The notes under the pieces are model-generated. The model searched no databases. It was not told where the DNA came from and saw only the letters and a list, made by a program, of their open reading frames with translations. A stretch of DNA of 64,000 bases from Hyphomicrobiales bacterium. GTDB taxonomy: Bacteria > Pseudomonadota > Alphaproteobacteria > Rhizobiales > Rhizobiaceae. A program made the translations under genes and the position numbers. This document shows, piece by piece, positions 25,151 through 35,412 of this stretch. Position 1 is the first letter of the stretch. Every line of letters starts with the position of its first letter. The stretch lies in assembly GCA_900467685.1 (NCBI GenBank), contig UBQX01000002.1, forward strand, positions 82,720 through 146,719, written 5' to 3'.

Positions 25151-25239
25151 GATATGGGATTAGCCTTTCACAGTCAAGCGTCGCGTGGCGCAAACGACAA
25201 AATTTTTGCCGCACGCGGAAAACCGGCTCGCAAACGCAA

Positions 25240-25266
25240 GAAAGCCCGCACAAGGCGGGCTTTCGA
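25240..25266 (-). terminator. Terminator of the outer membrane protein gene
   Basis: On the minus strand an AAAGCCCGC / GCGGGCTTT stem with a 5-nt loop ends in TTTCTTG, starting about 20 bp after the stop. Confidence 0.75.
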
Positions 25267-25284
25267 GATCAGATATCGAAGGTC

Positions 25285-26142
25285 TTACTTGTAGACCGGC
25301 ATCGGAGCCGGCGGAACCTGGGCGACTTCGCCACAACCGCCATTGCCGAACTGGTAGCGCAGACCGCCGCGAACTTCGTGGATATCGAAGCCGTTGTCGA
25401 AGCCCGGACCAACATTTGCCTGCGAGCCCGAGAAGTAGATGCTGCCGAACATCGGGCCGCCGTTGACGTGACGATAGCGATAGCCAAGGTCAGCCTTGAC
25501 GTTGCAGGTCACGTCGATCGATGCACCCGCCATGAGGGCGTAGGTGAAGCGCCAGCTTTCACGGCCTTCATGCTGGAAGGTCGGGTCGCAACCGGAGCCG
25601 TCATTGGCGCAGGACGTGTTGTTGTCGCCATCCCAGCTGACATGCGTCGCACCAAGACCGGCGCCGACGTAAGGCGTAACGCTGCCATAGGTTCCCAGAT
25701 CGACATAGGCATTCGCCAGAAGGCTGAACATCGTCATGTGGGCGATATCGCGCGAGGTGCAGGCGGTGGAAACGCCGCAGCCGCCCTGCGTGGAGCCGTT
25801 GAAAGTCGTGCGGAACGTGTAGTCCAGCGTCACGTCGCTGCGCAGGTAGTTGTTGAACTGGTAACCGACACCCGCGCCGATGCTGGCGGAGTTGTCGAGC
25901 TTGGTCGTGTCAAACGTCCCATTGTCGACGGTTCCGGTGCCATCCTGCGTGATGAAGTAATGCGCGCCGCGCATTTTCATGATGCTGTAGGACGCATCGC
26001 CACGCAGATACCAGCCGCTGACCGAGGCGACCTGAACTTCGACGGGCGGAGCCTGAACGACTTCGGGTTGGGGAAGATCGGCAGCTTGAGCGCTTGCACC
26101 CAGCATCGCCGCAGCAATTGCACTCCACATCAGCTTTTTCAT
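25285..26142 (-). CDS. Outer membrane beta-barrel protein (Omp25/Omp31-like superfamily)
   Basis: The 285-residue protein has a signal peptide (MKKLMWSAIAAAMLGASAQA, cleavage after AQA). A Pro/Val-rich linker and alternating beta-strand segments ending in EVRGGLRYQFGNGG follow, as in 8-stranded barrels of the rhizobial Omp25/RopB type. The ATG is supported by GGAGA seven bases upstream. The mature part contains six cysteines, four of them in the loops GGCGVSTAC and CANDGSGC, which is unusual for this group. A perfect CtrA box lies 80 bp upstream. Structural or adhesion roles are likely; no specific function can be assigned. Confidence 0.8.
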   Translation of the reverse strand: MKKLMWSAIAAAMLGASAQAADLPQPEVVQAPPVEVQVASVSGWYLRGDASYSIMKMRGAHYFITQDGTGTVDNGTFDTTKLDNSASIGAGVGYQFNNYLRSDVTLDYTFRTTFNGSTQGGCGVSTACTSRDIAHMTMFSLLANAYVDLGTYGSVTPYVGAGLGATHVSWDGDNNTSCANDGSGCDPTFQHEGRESWRFTYALMAGASIDVTCNVKADLGYRYRHVNGGPMFGSIYFSGSQANVGPGFDNGFDIHEVRGGLRYQFGNGGCGEVAQVPPAPMPVYK

Positions 26143-26221
26143 TTTTTGTCTCCGGGAACTCGGTTGCGCCGGCGGCGTCTTCGCCGTCAGACCCATGATC
26201 CCGGACTCTAATTCGCATTCG

Positions 26222-26236
26222 TTAAATAGCACTTAA
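26222..26236 (-). promoter_or_regulatory. Perfect CtrA box upstream of the outer membrane protein gene
   Basis: TTAAATAGCACTTAA (TTAA-N7-TTAA) is centred about 87 bp before the start codon, a position compatible with promoter binding. The motif is near-palindromic, so the strand follows the gene it faces. Confidence 0.65.
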
Positions 26237-26315
26237 CCAAGAAAATTCACCATGTGACTAAACCCACGGTTAAAGATAAATGCTTCGATTGGCTTATAAA
26301 AAAATTTCTAACGAA

Positions 26316-26344
26316 CAGAAAAAGCCGGCGTGAAGCCGGCTTTA
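26316..26344 (-). terminator. Rho-independent terminator of glmM
   Basis: On the minus strand AAAGCCGGC / GCCGGCTTT with a 5-nt loop is followed by TTCTG, 73 bp after the stop. Confidence 0.78.
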
Positions 26345-26416
26345 GGATCTCTTGTGACTGCCCGTTGACTGTCAGAGCTGGCGGCATCTGGCGATTTCCG
26401 CCCGTGCGTCGCAAGG

Positions 26417-27769
26417 TCAGGCCGCGTTCGAAGCTCCGGCAATCACGCCGGTAAGCTCGTTGACGATCTGCTCGATCTGGCCGCGATCGTCGCCTTCGGC
26501 CATGACGCGGATCAGTGGTTCGGTGCCTGACGGCCGAATGACGAGACGCCCGTTCTTCTTCAGGTCGGTTTCGGCAGCAGCAATCGCCTCCTTGACGATC
26601 TTGTTTTCAAGCGGCGAGCCACCCGAATAACGCACGTTCTTGAGCAATTGCGGCACCGGCTCGAACCGGCGACAGACTTCGCTCACCGTCTTGCCGGTGC
26701 GCTTGACGCAGGCGAGAACCTGAAGCGCGGCAACGAGGCCATCCCCCGTCGTGCCGAAGTCCGAAAGCACCATGTGGCCGGACTGTTCGCCGCCCACATT
26801 GAAGCCGAAATTGCGCATGTGCTCGACCACATAGCGGTCGCCGACTTTGGTACGCGCCAGTGTCAGGTCCTTTGACGCCAGGAAACGTTCGAGGCCGAGG
26901 TTCGACATGATCGTCGCCACGATCCCGCCGCCCCGCAGCAGGCCGTCTGCCGCCCAGGTCTCGCCGATGAGCGCCATCAGCTGATCGCCGTCAATCTCCT
27001 TGCCCTTTTCGTCGATGATGATCACGCGGTCCGCGTCGCCATCAAGCGCGATGCCGATATCGGCGCGCACCTCGTGCACCTTCTGCGCCAGCGCCTCCGG
27101 ATGCGTGGAACCGCAGTTGAGATTGATGTTCGTACCGTTCGGATCGACGCCGACGGTGACGACTTCCGCGCCCAGTTCCCACAGAACGGCCGGCGCGACC
27201 TTGTAGGCGGCACCGTTGGCGCAATCGATGGCGATCCTCAGACCGTTCAGCGTCACGTCGCGCGGCAATGTGCGCTTGGCATGTTCGATATAGCGGTCAT
27301 GCACGCCATCGATACGCTTCGCGCGGCCGATATCGTCCGGGGCGGCGAAATGCGGCGAAAGGTCCTGATCGAGCATGGCCTCGATTTCCTTTTCGATCTC
27401 GTCGGAGAGCTTGTAGCCGTCCGGGCCGAAAAGCTTGATGCCATTGTCCTGATAAGGATTATGCGAAGCCGAGATCATCACGCCGACATCCGCGCGCAAC
27501 GAACGGGTCAGCATCGCGACGGCCGGCGTCGGGATCGGGCCGAGAATGAAGGCATCGACGCCAGCGGCAGCGAAACCAGCCACCATCGCATATTCCAGCA
27601 TATAGCCTGAAAGACGCGTGTCCTTGCCGATGACCACCCGATGACGATGGCCACCGTTGCGGAAGATCATGCCGGCGGCCATGCCAACCTTCATCGCGAT
27701 GTCTGCGGTCATCGGGGCACGATTGGCCTGCCCACGGATACCGTCCGTGCCGAAATAACGCTTCTTCAT
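26417..27769 (-). CDS. glmM: Phosphoglucosamine mutase
   Basis: Interconverts glucosamine 6-phosphate and glucosamine 1-phosphate for peptidoglycan and LPS precursors. The 450-residue alpha-D-phosphohexomutase begins [15 protein letters not shown]. It has the phosphoserine loop [13 protein letters not shown] (Ser102), the metal loop [10 protein letters not shown], a substrate loop [10 protein letters not shown] and a C-terminal phosphate loop [14 protein letters not shown]. The start is the ATG at the family N-terminus; an upstream in-frame ATG adds 44 unrelated residues. In rhizobia glmM normally follows ftsH, but here a FadL-type gene is interposed. Confidence 0.96.
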   Translation of the reverse strand: MKKRYFGTDGIRGQANRAPMTADIAMKVGMAAGMIFRNGGHRHRVVIGKDTRLSGYMLEYAMVAGFAAAGVDAFILGPIPTPAVAMLTRSLRADVGVMISASHNPYQDNGIKLFGPDGYKLSDEIEKEIEAMLDQDLSPHFAAPDDIGRAKRIDGVHDRYIEHAKRTLPRDVTLNGLRIAIDCANGAAYKVAPAVLWELGAEVVTVGVDPNGTNINLNCGSTHPEALAQKVHEVRADIGIALDGDADRVIIIDEKGKEIDGDQLMALIGETWAADGLLRGGGIVATIMSNLGLERFLASKDLTLARTKVGDRYVVEHMRNFGFNVGGEQSGHMVLSDFGTTGDGLVAALQVLACVKRTGKTVSEVCRRFEPVPQLLKNVRYSGGSPLENKIVKEAIAAAETDLKKNGRLVIRPSGTEPLIRVMAEGDDRGQIEQIVNELTGVIAGASNAA

Positions 27770-27954
27770 GCTGTGTCGCCTACCCGATGTTTTCGAGCCC
27801 CCGAACGGCCCTGTTCTGATCACGTCCTTAGTGAGCCCGTCGCCACGCGGCAAGACTTTGTCACTCACCCGGAGCGGGATTTTGCAGTGTCTTTGCCACA
27901 AAACCCCGCAAAAGCCTCATCAAATTCGGAAACGCGGAAAAATATCCTGTTATG

Positions 27955-27991
27955 AAAAAGAACAGGGCCTCGCGGTTTCCCGCAAGGCCCC
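27955..27991 (-). terminator. Terminator of the FadL-type porin gene
   Basis: On the minus strand GGGGCCTTGCGG / CCGCGAGGCCC (one mismatch, GAAA loop) is followed by TGTTCTTTTTC, about 27 bp after the stop. Confidence 0.8.
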
Positions 27992-28017
27992 GTCGATCCG
28001 CCGCTCTCTGGAAACGA

Positions 28018-29187
28018 TCAGAACTTGATGTTGTAGGACGCGCCGAGCGCATAGGCCCAGCTGCCCGGAGACGTGGCATTGTAGTTCGCGCCCTTGGCAG
28101 TCGACTGGCTGCCGGCTGTCAGATAGCTGACGCCTGCACCAAGCTTCAGCACACCCGGACCGGCATTGACCAGAGCGCCCGCACCGAAGGTCCAGGTATC
28201 CGTCTGGATGTCCGCACCCGTGCCGACGCCCTGATCCCAGGTCACGTTGAGCGTGCCGGAGACGGTGTCGTTGAACTTGTGGCCGACGCCGCCCTGAATG
28301 GTCCAGCCGTCCTTCCAGTAATACTTGTCCTGGCGTGCAGTGTTGCCGACATTGTAATTCAACGTCTGCAGCACGCTCCAGTTCGTCCATTCGACCGAGC
28401 CGTAAACCAGCCAGTCGGGCGCGATGCCGGACTGAAGGTAGAGCTTGACCGATTGCGGAAGCGTGCCGTTGCCCGCAGCCGCCGCGCGCGCGATCCCGCC
28501 ATTGTTCGCCTGTGCGATGGCCGAGAAATCGAAGTTGCCGGACGCATTGTGCTTGACCTGCGAGCGGTACATCAACGAGGCGCGAAGAGCATATTCCGGA
28601 ATTTCATAGGCTGCGCCGAGGCGATAGCCGACCGAGCCGTTGTCCTTCAGGTTCAGGGTGCCTGTCATGGACTTCGCCGTGTAGGAGAAGTCTTCCAGGA
28701 AGACGCCCCCGAGAACATGGAACTTGCCCTGCCCTGCATCGAATTTCAGATCGCAGGTCGCGCCGTATTCGTTGCTGGTGAAGCCCTTGGAGATCGTGTA
28801 GTTGGCCGCAGCGGCGCCGCCTGCAAGAACCGCATTGGTCCGCTCTGCATTCTGCGCCTGCGTGCCATAGGTCGCCGAGGCGCCGAAGGACTGCGTGTAG
28901 GTGAGCGCGCAACCGAACATGTCGGTCGGGCGGGCAGCAACGGCGACGTTCGGGATCCAGTAGTCGTCAGTGAAGCGGCCATCGGTCGCCTTTGCACCGG
29001 AGATCGTGTCATAGCTGCGCTGCGGCGACACATAGATGAAGCCGGCGTCAATATTGGCCGTGCCGGGCTCGAAGAGAATATCCGTATTGGCATCGCCGCG
29101 CGAAAAGCCGCCGGCGAATGCGGAACCGGCACCGAGAATTGTGGCGAAAGCTGCAACCAGCCGGAGTCTGGATGATGTGATGTTCAT
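28018..29187 (-). CDS. OmpP1/FadL-type outer membrane transport protein
   Basis: The 389-residue protein has a signal peptide (RLVAAFATILGAGSAFAGGF, cleavage after AFA) and a 14-strand barrel pattern ending in Phe (GASYNIKF). The plug-like N-terminus GGFSRGDANTDILFEPGTAN corresponds to the usual FadL start. It has YVSPQRSYD, a Cys pair (MFGCALTY and GATCDLKF) and YLQSGIAPDWLVYGSVEWTN, all typical of the family. It probably takes up hydrophobic compounds such as fatty acids or aromatics. It lies alone between ftsH and glmM, with terminators before and after it. Confidence 0.88.
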   Translation of the reverse strand: MNITSSRLRLVAAFATILGAGSAFAGGFSRGDANTDILFEPGTANIDAGFIYVSPQRSYDTISGAKATDGRFTDDYWIPNVAVAARPTDMFGCALTYTQSFGASATYGTQAQNAERTNAVLAGGAAAANYTISKGFTSNEYGATCDLKFDAGQGKFHVLGGVFLEDFSYTAKSMTGTLNLKDNGSVGYRLGAAYEIPEYALRASLMYRSQVKHNASGNFDFSAIAQANNGGIARAAAAGNGTLPQSVKLYLQSGIAPDWLVYGSVEWTNWSVLQTLNYNVGNTARQDKYYWKDGWTIQGGVGHKFNDTVSGTLNVTWDQGVGTGADIQTDTWTFGAGALVNAGPGVLKLGAGVSYLTAGSQSTAKGANYNATSPGSWAYALGASYNIKF

Positions 29188-29491
29188 GTAGTCCTCCCAT
29201 GCGATGCGGGAAGAATACCGCCGCTTCCACCGACCGCAACACCGAGCGGCCGACCGGGAAAGTAAGGGGGCCGACGAAAATTTACGTAAGTTTCTATTGA
29301 AGCAGCTGCAAAACCGCCATTGCAGGAAAGAAAATTCAATATCCGGCGCAAAAGGCGGTCATTGCAAAAATTTATTCCACGGCCGGATTCGGCTGTGTCT
29401 TTTTCGTGACGACGTAGGATTTTGCAATCGTCAAAAAAGAAGACCCGCGACAGCGTCTGTCGCGGGCCTTGGATCAACGCGTTTTCGTTGA
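29188..29491. other. Intergenic region between ftsH and the FadL-type gene
   Basis: These 304 bp hold the ftsH terminator (29433-29467) and the promoter region of the FadL-type gene. Apart from an AT-rich stretch around 29280-29440, I see no further conserved signal and no plausible short gene. Confidence 0.5.
29433..29467 (-). terminator. Rho-independent terminator of ftsH
   Basis: On the minus strand a perfect 10-bp stem (CCCGCGACAG / CTGTCGCGGG, 3-nt loop) is followed by TCTTCTTTTTTG, 25 bp after the stop. Confidence 0.9.
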
Positions 29492-31420
<1,929 letters not shown>

Positions 31421-31609
31421 CGAACTCCCCGGTCATGTGACGCAGCGGCTGAACCCGCTGATATTCTGGCCTTAACATAGGTCCCGCGTGTGGCCTTGCC
31501 AAGGCGAGAAGGCAATGCTTGCCTTAAATAGTATACGAAAGGCTGAATTCGGCGGATCGGACGTGCAGCAACCACGATGCGACACATGCAGGGCAAAGCC
31601 GACAATCGC

Positions 31610-31756
31610 TCACGACGCAGCGGAAAGTCCGTCGGTTAATACGGCCTGGCTGCCCTGCTGCGCCTTCTTGGGTGCCATCTCGTCCTGGAAAAAATAGAAC
31701 AGCACAACGGCCAGGATCACGGCCAGAAGCCATAGGGCCATCGATTTCACTCGCAT
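31610..31756 (-). CDS. 48-residue single-pass membrane protein between tilS and ftsH
   Basis: A short frame not covered by any other gene encodes MRVKSMALWLLAVILAVVLF, then YFFQDEMAPKK and a polar tail ending in ASS-like SAAS. Two basic residues precede one strong hydrophobic helix, predicting an N-in bitopic membrane peptide. GGAG lies seven bases before the ATG. It sits on the minus strand 189 bp upstream of ftsH in an otherwise empty 475-bp gap. I do not recognise a family; conservation in relatives would decide whether it is real. An association with FtsH is only a positional guess. Confidence 0.6.
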   Translation of the reverse strand: MRVKSMALWLLAVILAVVLFYFFQDEMAPKKAQQGSQAVLTDGLSAAS

Positions 31757-31895
31757 CGTCAATCTCCACGCAACGACAAGGGCATAACCGGCGAAAGCAA
31801 CCTCGCCTTTGAAATGCCCTTTCCAACCAACTCAACAGAAATTTCAGTCGACGAGCCGGCTGACGCTCACTCCGAAATTGCCCCCACGTTCCATT

Positions 31896-33212
31896 CTATC
31901 CGCATATGCTCTGCGTTTCGACCCCACGCCCCAGAAAACAGGGGAAAAGCGGGCGTCCCAAAAGGCGACACAGAGCGTCAGCAAGTGCGCCATCGAAGGA
32001 CAGTAGGACCGTTTCGAACGGTGCAAGCAGCGGAAGCACCGTTACGTCATCGCGTGCGTGACCCGGCTCGGCACAGATCGGCAGGGTGGCAAGCGCGCGC
32101 CGCGCGATCCGCGATGGCACACCCTCGGGCGGCTCCTGATGGACGGAAGGCGCGATGGTGATGACCGCTTGCGTCTCGTTTACGATACGAAACCGCCCAT
32201 CCCAGGCGATGCTCTCGCCCGGAGCAATTTCCAACACCGGCAGATTGCGCCGGTCGCGCCCGATATAGAGCTTGTCCTTCCGCCGCTCCACGACAGTGCG
32301 CCCCAGCGAAACCACCGCCCCCGGCGACTTCAGCGCAGACCTGAGACGCTCCAGCTGTTCCTGTCCCGGCAGATGCGGTTGTCCGCCCGCAACAGCGATC
32401 AGCGTCGCCAGCGCAAGGTTGGCGGCTTCGTCCTCTTGCCGAGCATCGAGCTCAAAGAGCAAGGGCAACGGCATGCGCGCATGCGCCTCAAGATAGGCCG
32501 CTGCTGCCGTGGCCAGAGCCCCTCGTCTTTCCGCGGCAGCGGCTATGGCGTCCGGACCTAACGCAAATTCCTTCGCCTGACGCACCCGAACGCGTTCATA
32601 GCGCGGATCGTCATTGCTCGGGTCGTCAAACCACCGGATGCGCCGCTCGCTGAGATGGTTTCGGATGTCGGCTCGCAGGACACGCAGGAAGGGCCGATGC
32701 ACCGGAAGCCAGCCGAAGAACAGCGCAGCAGGCGCAATGCCGGCAAGACCTCGCGGGCTCCTGTCGCTGCGGCGGCGGCGCATCTCCACGGTTTCGAGCT
32801 GGTCGTCCAGCGTATGCGCCGTCACGAGACAATCGGCGTGAAGGCGCGCGACACCCTCGGCCAGAAGCCGATAGCGCGCCTCCCGCGCCGCCTCGCTCAG
32901 CCCCGTTTTGGGCTTGTCGCCCTGCCACGAGAGCACGAGATGGGGAATGGAAAGCCCATGGCAAAGTTCAGCCATGGCGGCCGCCTCGTCCGCCGAGCCC
33001 GACCGCAAGCCATGGTCGACCGTCAGGGCCGCAAGCCGCACGCGCCCATTGCGCGCACACGCGGCCTCGTAAAGCGCAGACAGAAGGCCGACAGAATCGC
33101 CGCCACCGGAGAGCGCGACGGCAACCGTCGCACCGTCAGGGAGACCAGCGAGATAGCGCGTGGCCGCCTCAGATGGAGAAAAAGCCGTGAATTCGATCAG
33201 CCCGCCGGGCAT
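31896..33212 (-). CDS. tilS: tRNA(Ile)-lysidine synthetase
   Basis: Modifies the CAU anticodon of tRNA-Ile2 with lysine so that it reads AUA. The 438-residue N-type ATP pyrophosphatase has the PP-loop ALSGGGDSVGLL (SGGGDS at 35-40), LTVDHGLRSGSADEA, VTAHTLDDQLETVEMRRRRS and FLRVLRADIRNHLSERRIRW with the WFDDPSNDD motif. C-terminal tRNA-binding sequences are diverged, as usual. Its start overlaps the cpoB stop by 16 bp, so the two are translationally linked. Confidence 0.93.
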   Translation of the reverse strand: MPGGLIEFTAFSPSEAATRYLAGLPDGATVAVALSGGGDSVGLLSALYEAACARNGRVRLAALTVDHGLRSGSADEAAAMAELCHGLSIPHLVLSWQGDKPKTGLSEAAREARYRLLAEGVARLHADCLVTAHTLDDQLETVEMRRRRSDRSPRGLAGIAPAALFFGWLPVHRPFLRVLRADIRNHLSERRIRWFDDPSNDDPRYERVRVRQAKEFALGPDAIAAAAERRGALATAAAAYLEAHARMPLPLLFELDARQEDEAANLALATLIAVAGGQPHLPGQEQLERLRSALKSPGAVVSLGRTVVERRKDKLYIGRDRRNLPVLEIAPGESIAWDGRFRIVNETQAVITIAPSVHQEPPEGVPSRIARRALATLPICAEPGHARDDVTVLPLLAPFETVLLSFDGALADALCRLLGRPLFPCFLGRGVETQSICG

Positions 33213-34441
33213 GAAAGGCGGGACTGCTCGGAGGCGACCTTGGTGATCACCGCCTTAGAGGCCTTCGGATAGCGCTTCGGAATTTCGCGGAACGTCGCAC
33301 AGGCGGTATCCTTGTTGTCCAGTGCCGCCAGAGACATGCCGAGCTTCAGCAGAATGTCGGGAGCCTTGGGCGACTGGCCATACGTCTTGAATGCATTCAG
33401 GAAGGTCTTGGCACTATCGTTATAGTGACCCTGCGAATACTGCGCCTCGCCCATCCAGAACGAGGCATCCGCCGCCTTCTGGCTGCCGGGGAACGTGTCG
33501 AGATAGGATTTGAACCCCTTCTCGGCCTCCGAGTAGTTGCCGCTCAGAATAGACTGATAGGCCTGCTGGTAGCTCTGATCGGCGGTGGGTGCGGCACCCG
33601 TCGCGGAGGCCTTCGGCGTGATCGATGCCTGTTCCATCGGCTTCGATGCGGCTGCGCCCGCAGGGGCAGTCTGCGCGGTTGCTGCCGGCGCGGTGGCCGT
33701 GGTCTGCTTCGATGCGCCTTGCGATGGTGGCAGCGCCGGCTTCACGCCCGGCAGCGTATCGGCGGAGTTGTCTGCCGGATTACGGGTCGATTCGACAATC
33801 CTGCCGTCGCCATTGAAAATCAGACTGCCGAGCGTGCCTGGCTTCATGTTGGCCATCTCGTTCGGCGCATTGGCCGGCGGCATGGCACCGGGAGCGGCAG
33901 TCTGGTTTGCAATGGTCGGATCGTTGGCGGGCATGGTCTGGCCGGCGGCAGGAAGACCGGCAGTGTCGCCCACGCTGTCCTCGCCGATCTGCGCGGAAGC
34001 AGCCTGCTCGACGGTCCGGGGCTCGGCAGCATCTGCCGGCGGCGTTGCAGCAGCAGTTGCGGACGGGTCGGAAGCGGCCGCAGCGGCCGCTTCCTTGTTG
34101 GATTGGGTGCCAGCCGGTGTTTCCAGCTCGGCCTTCTTGCCGGACGCAGGCTTCTTTTCGAGCTGCTGGAAGCGAAACTCGTTGTCCTCCTGCGTCTTTC
34201 GAAGTTGCTCCTGCATCTGGAGGACCTGGAAGTTCATGTCCTCGATGCGGCCCGTCAGCTGCCGGACCGTTTCCTGCAACTGCTGGATCTGCACTTCGGC
34301 GCTCGATGCCTGAACTTGTAAGGCTTGCGACGGCTGCGGCGCGGGCCGTCCGTGCAGCCAATTACCCAGAGTCCCGGCGTGAGCGCCTGTTGCCCCCGCA
34401 AGGGCAGCGGCGATCGCGCCAGCCAAAACCAGTCTTTTCAT
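33197..34441 (-). CDS. cpoB: CpoB/YbgF cell-division coordinator
   Basis: Periplasmic partner of the Tol-Pal system that couples outer-membrane constriction to septal peptidoglycan synthesis. In the 414 residues, a signal peptide (KRLVLAGAIAAALAGATGAHAG) is followed by an N-terminal coiled coil (QLQETVRQLTGRIEDMNFQV and on). A long Ala/Pro/Thr-rich low-complexity linker (about 100-290) leads to a C-terminal TPR domain (QAYQSILSGNYSEAEKGFKS, ADASFWMGEAQYSQGHYNDS). GAGGTG precedes the start. It is separated from pal by a terminator and so belongs with tilS. Confidence 0.92.
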   Translation of the reverse strand: MKRLVLAGAIAAALAGATGAHAGTLGNWLHGRPAPQPSQALQVQASSAEVQIQQLQETVRQLTGRIEDMNFQVLQMQEQLRKTQEDNEFRFQQLEKKPASGKKAELETPAGTQSNKEAAAAAASDPSATAAATPPADAAEPRTVEQAASAQIGEDSVGDTAGLPAAGQTMPANDPTIANQTAAPGAMPPANAPNEMANMKPGTLGSLIFNGDGRIVESTRNPADNSADTLPGVKPALPPSQGASKQTTATAPAATAQTAPAGAAASKPMEQASITPKASATGAAPTADQSYQQAYQSILSGNYSEAEKGFKSYLDTFPGSQKAADASFWMGEAQYSQGHYNDSAKTFLNAFKTYGQSPKAPDILLKLGMSLAALDNKDTACATFREIPKRYPKASKAVITKVASEQSRLSCPAG

Positions 34442-34565
34442 CATCACCTCAAATGATTCGCGGCCAATCATGATTCGTAGGATCTACGCTCAACACGCCG
34501 TCAACATCGCCGATTGGGGACAAAAAGCAATGAAACTCTGGCCAAACTAAGGAGAAAAACGCGCC

Positions 34566-34597
34566 AAGCAAAAAGGGCGACCCGAAGGCCGCCCTTG
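34566..34597 (-). terminator. Rho-independent terminator of pal
   Basis: On the minus strand AAGGGCG..CTTCGG..CGCCCTT is followed by TTTGC, 30 bp after the stop. It isolates pal from cpoB-tilS. Confidence 0.82.
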
Positions 34598-34625
34598 AGG
34601 ACGATACGATCTGTTGATCGTGAAA

Positions 34626-35174
34626 TTACATGCCGGCGCCGCCGAGAACGGTAACGGCGCGACGGTTCTGCGACCAGCAGGAGATGTCGTCGCAGGTGGC
34701 GACCGGACGTTCCTTGCCATAGGAGATCGTCCTCAGGCGGTTCGCCGGTACACCGCGCGAAACGAGATAGTCGCGCGTCGCGTTGGCGCGGCGTGCGCCG
34801 AGAGCGAGGTTGTATTCGCGGGTGCCGCGCTCGTCGGCATGGCCTTCGACCGTGATCTTGTAGGTCGGATACTTGGCGAGCCACTGGGCCTGACGGTCGA
34901 GCGTCTGCTGGGCGTCTGCGCGGATCGACGAGGAGTCCGTGTCGAAGAAGATGCGGTCGCCGACGTTGACGGTGAAGTCCTGGCTTGAGCCGGGCGTCGC
35001 GTTCGCGCCATTCACGCCATTGGCGCCAAGGCCGAGGTCGGAAGCGTTGTTCGGCAGGCCGCCTTTCTTGGAGGCGCAGCCCGCGAGCGAAAGCGCCATG
35101 AAGGTGGCAATGATGACGGGATTGCGCGCCAGCTTCTGCATGCCGTGAGCGCTCAGGCTAGAAATGTGGCTCAT
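34626..35174 (-). CDS. pal: Peptidoglycan-associated lipoprotein Pal
   Basis: Outer-membrane lipoprotein that binds peptidoglycan and TolB. The 182-residue precursor has the lipobox ALSLAGCAS (Cys about residue 33) after a hydrophobic signal. The OmpA-like domain has FFDTDSSSIRADAQQTL, EGHADERGTREYNLALGARR and ISYGKERPVATCDD. The start at 35174 is supported by AAGGAG seven bases upstream; an internal Met at residue 12 is the alternative. A perfect CtrA box lies about 80 bp upstream, and tolB ends in a strong terminator further up, so pal probably has its own promoter. Confidence 0.97.
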   Translation of the reverse strand: MSHISSLSAHGMQKLARNPVIIATFMALSLAGCASKKGGLPNNASDLGLGANGVNGANATPGSSQDFTVNVGDRIFFDTDSSSIRADAQQTLDRQAQWLAKYPTYKITVEGHADERGTREYNLALGARRANATRDYLVSRGVPANRLRTISYGKERPVATCDDISCWSQNRRAVTVLGGAGM

Positions 35175-35253
35175 CGCCAGTCTCCTTGGGATATTTCAAT
35201 CGAGGTTGCCGGAACGTAACATTCTTCAGTTAACCGGTGTTCAACGATTATGG

Positions 35254-35268
35254 TTAACAAAGCGTTAA
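35254..35268 (-). promoter_or_regulatory. Perfect CtrA box upstream of pal
   Basis: TTAACAAAGCGTTAA fits TTAA-N7-TTAA, 80 bp before the pal start and between the tolB terminator and pal. A further TTAA half-site occurs at about 35230. Confidence 0.68.
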
Positions 35269-35361
35269 AAGAGCCTCAATGCCTTGATTTTCAGGAGATT
35301 GAGGCGAGAACGTGGCGTCTCCCAGACTTCGCCATAGGGGTCCGGAAAGCCAGCTGGAATC

Positions 35362-35398
35362 GAAAGGGCCGCACAAATTTCTTCGTGCGGCCCTTTCC
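35362..35398 (-). terminator. Rho-independent terminator of tolB
   Basis: A very strong 13-bp stem (GAAAGGGCCGCAC / GTGCGGCCCTTTC) with an 11-nt loop lies 15 bp after the tolB stop. The T content at the end (CTTTCGATT) is modest. Confidence 0.8.
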
Positions 35399-35412
35399 GA
35401 AACGGGTGCTCC

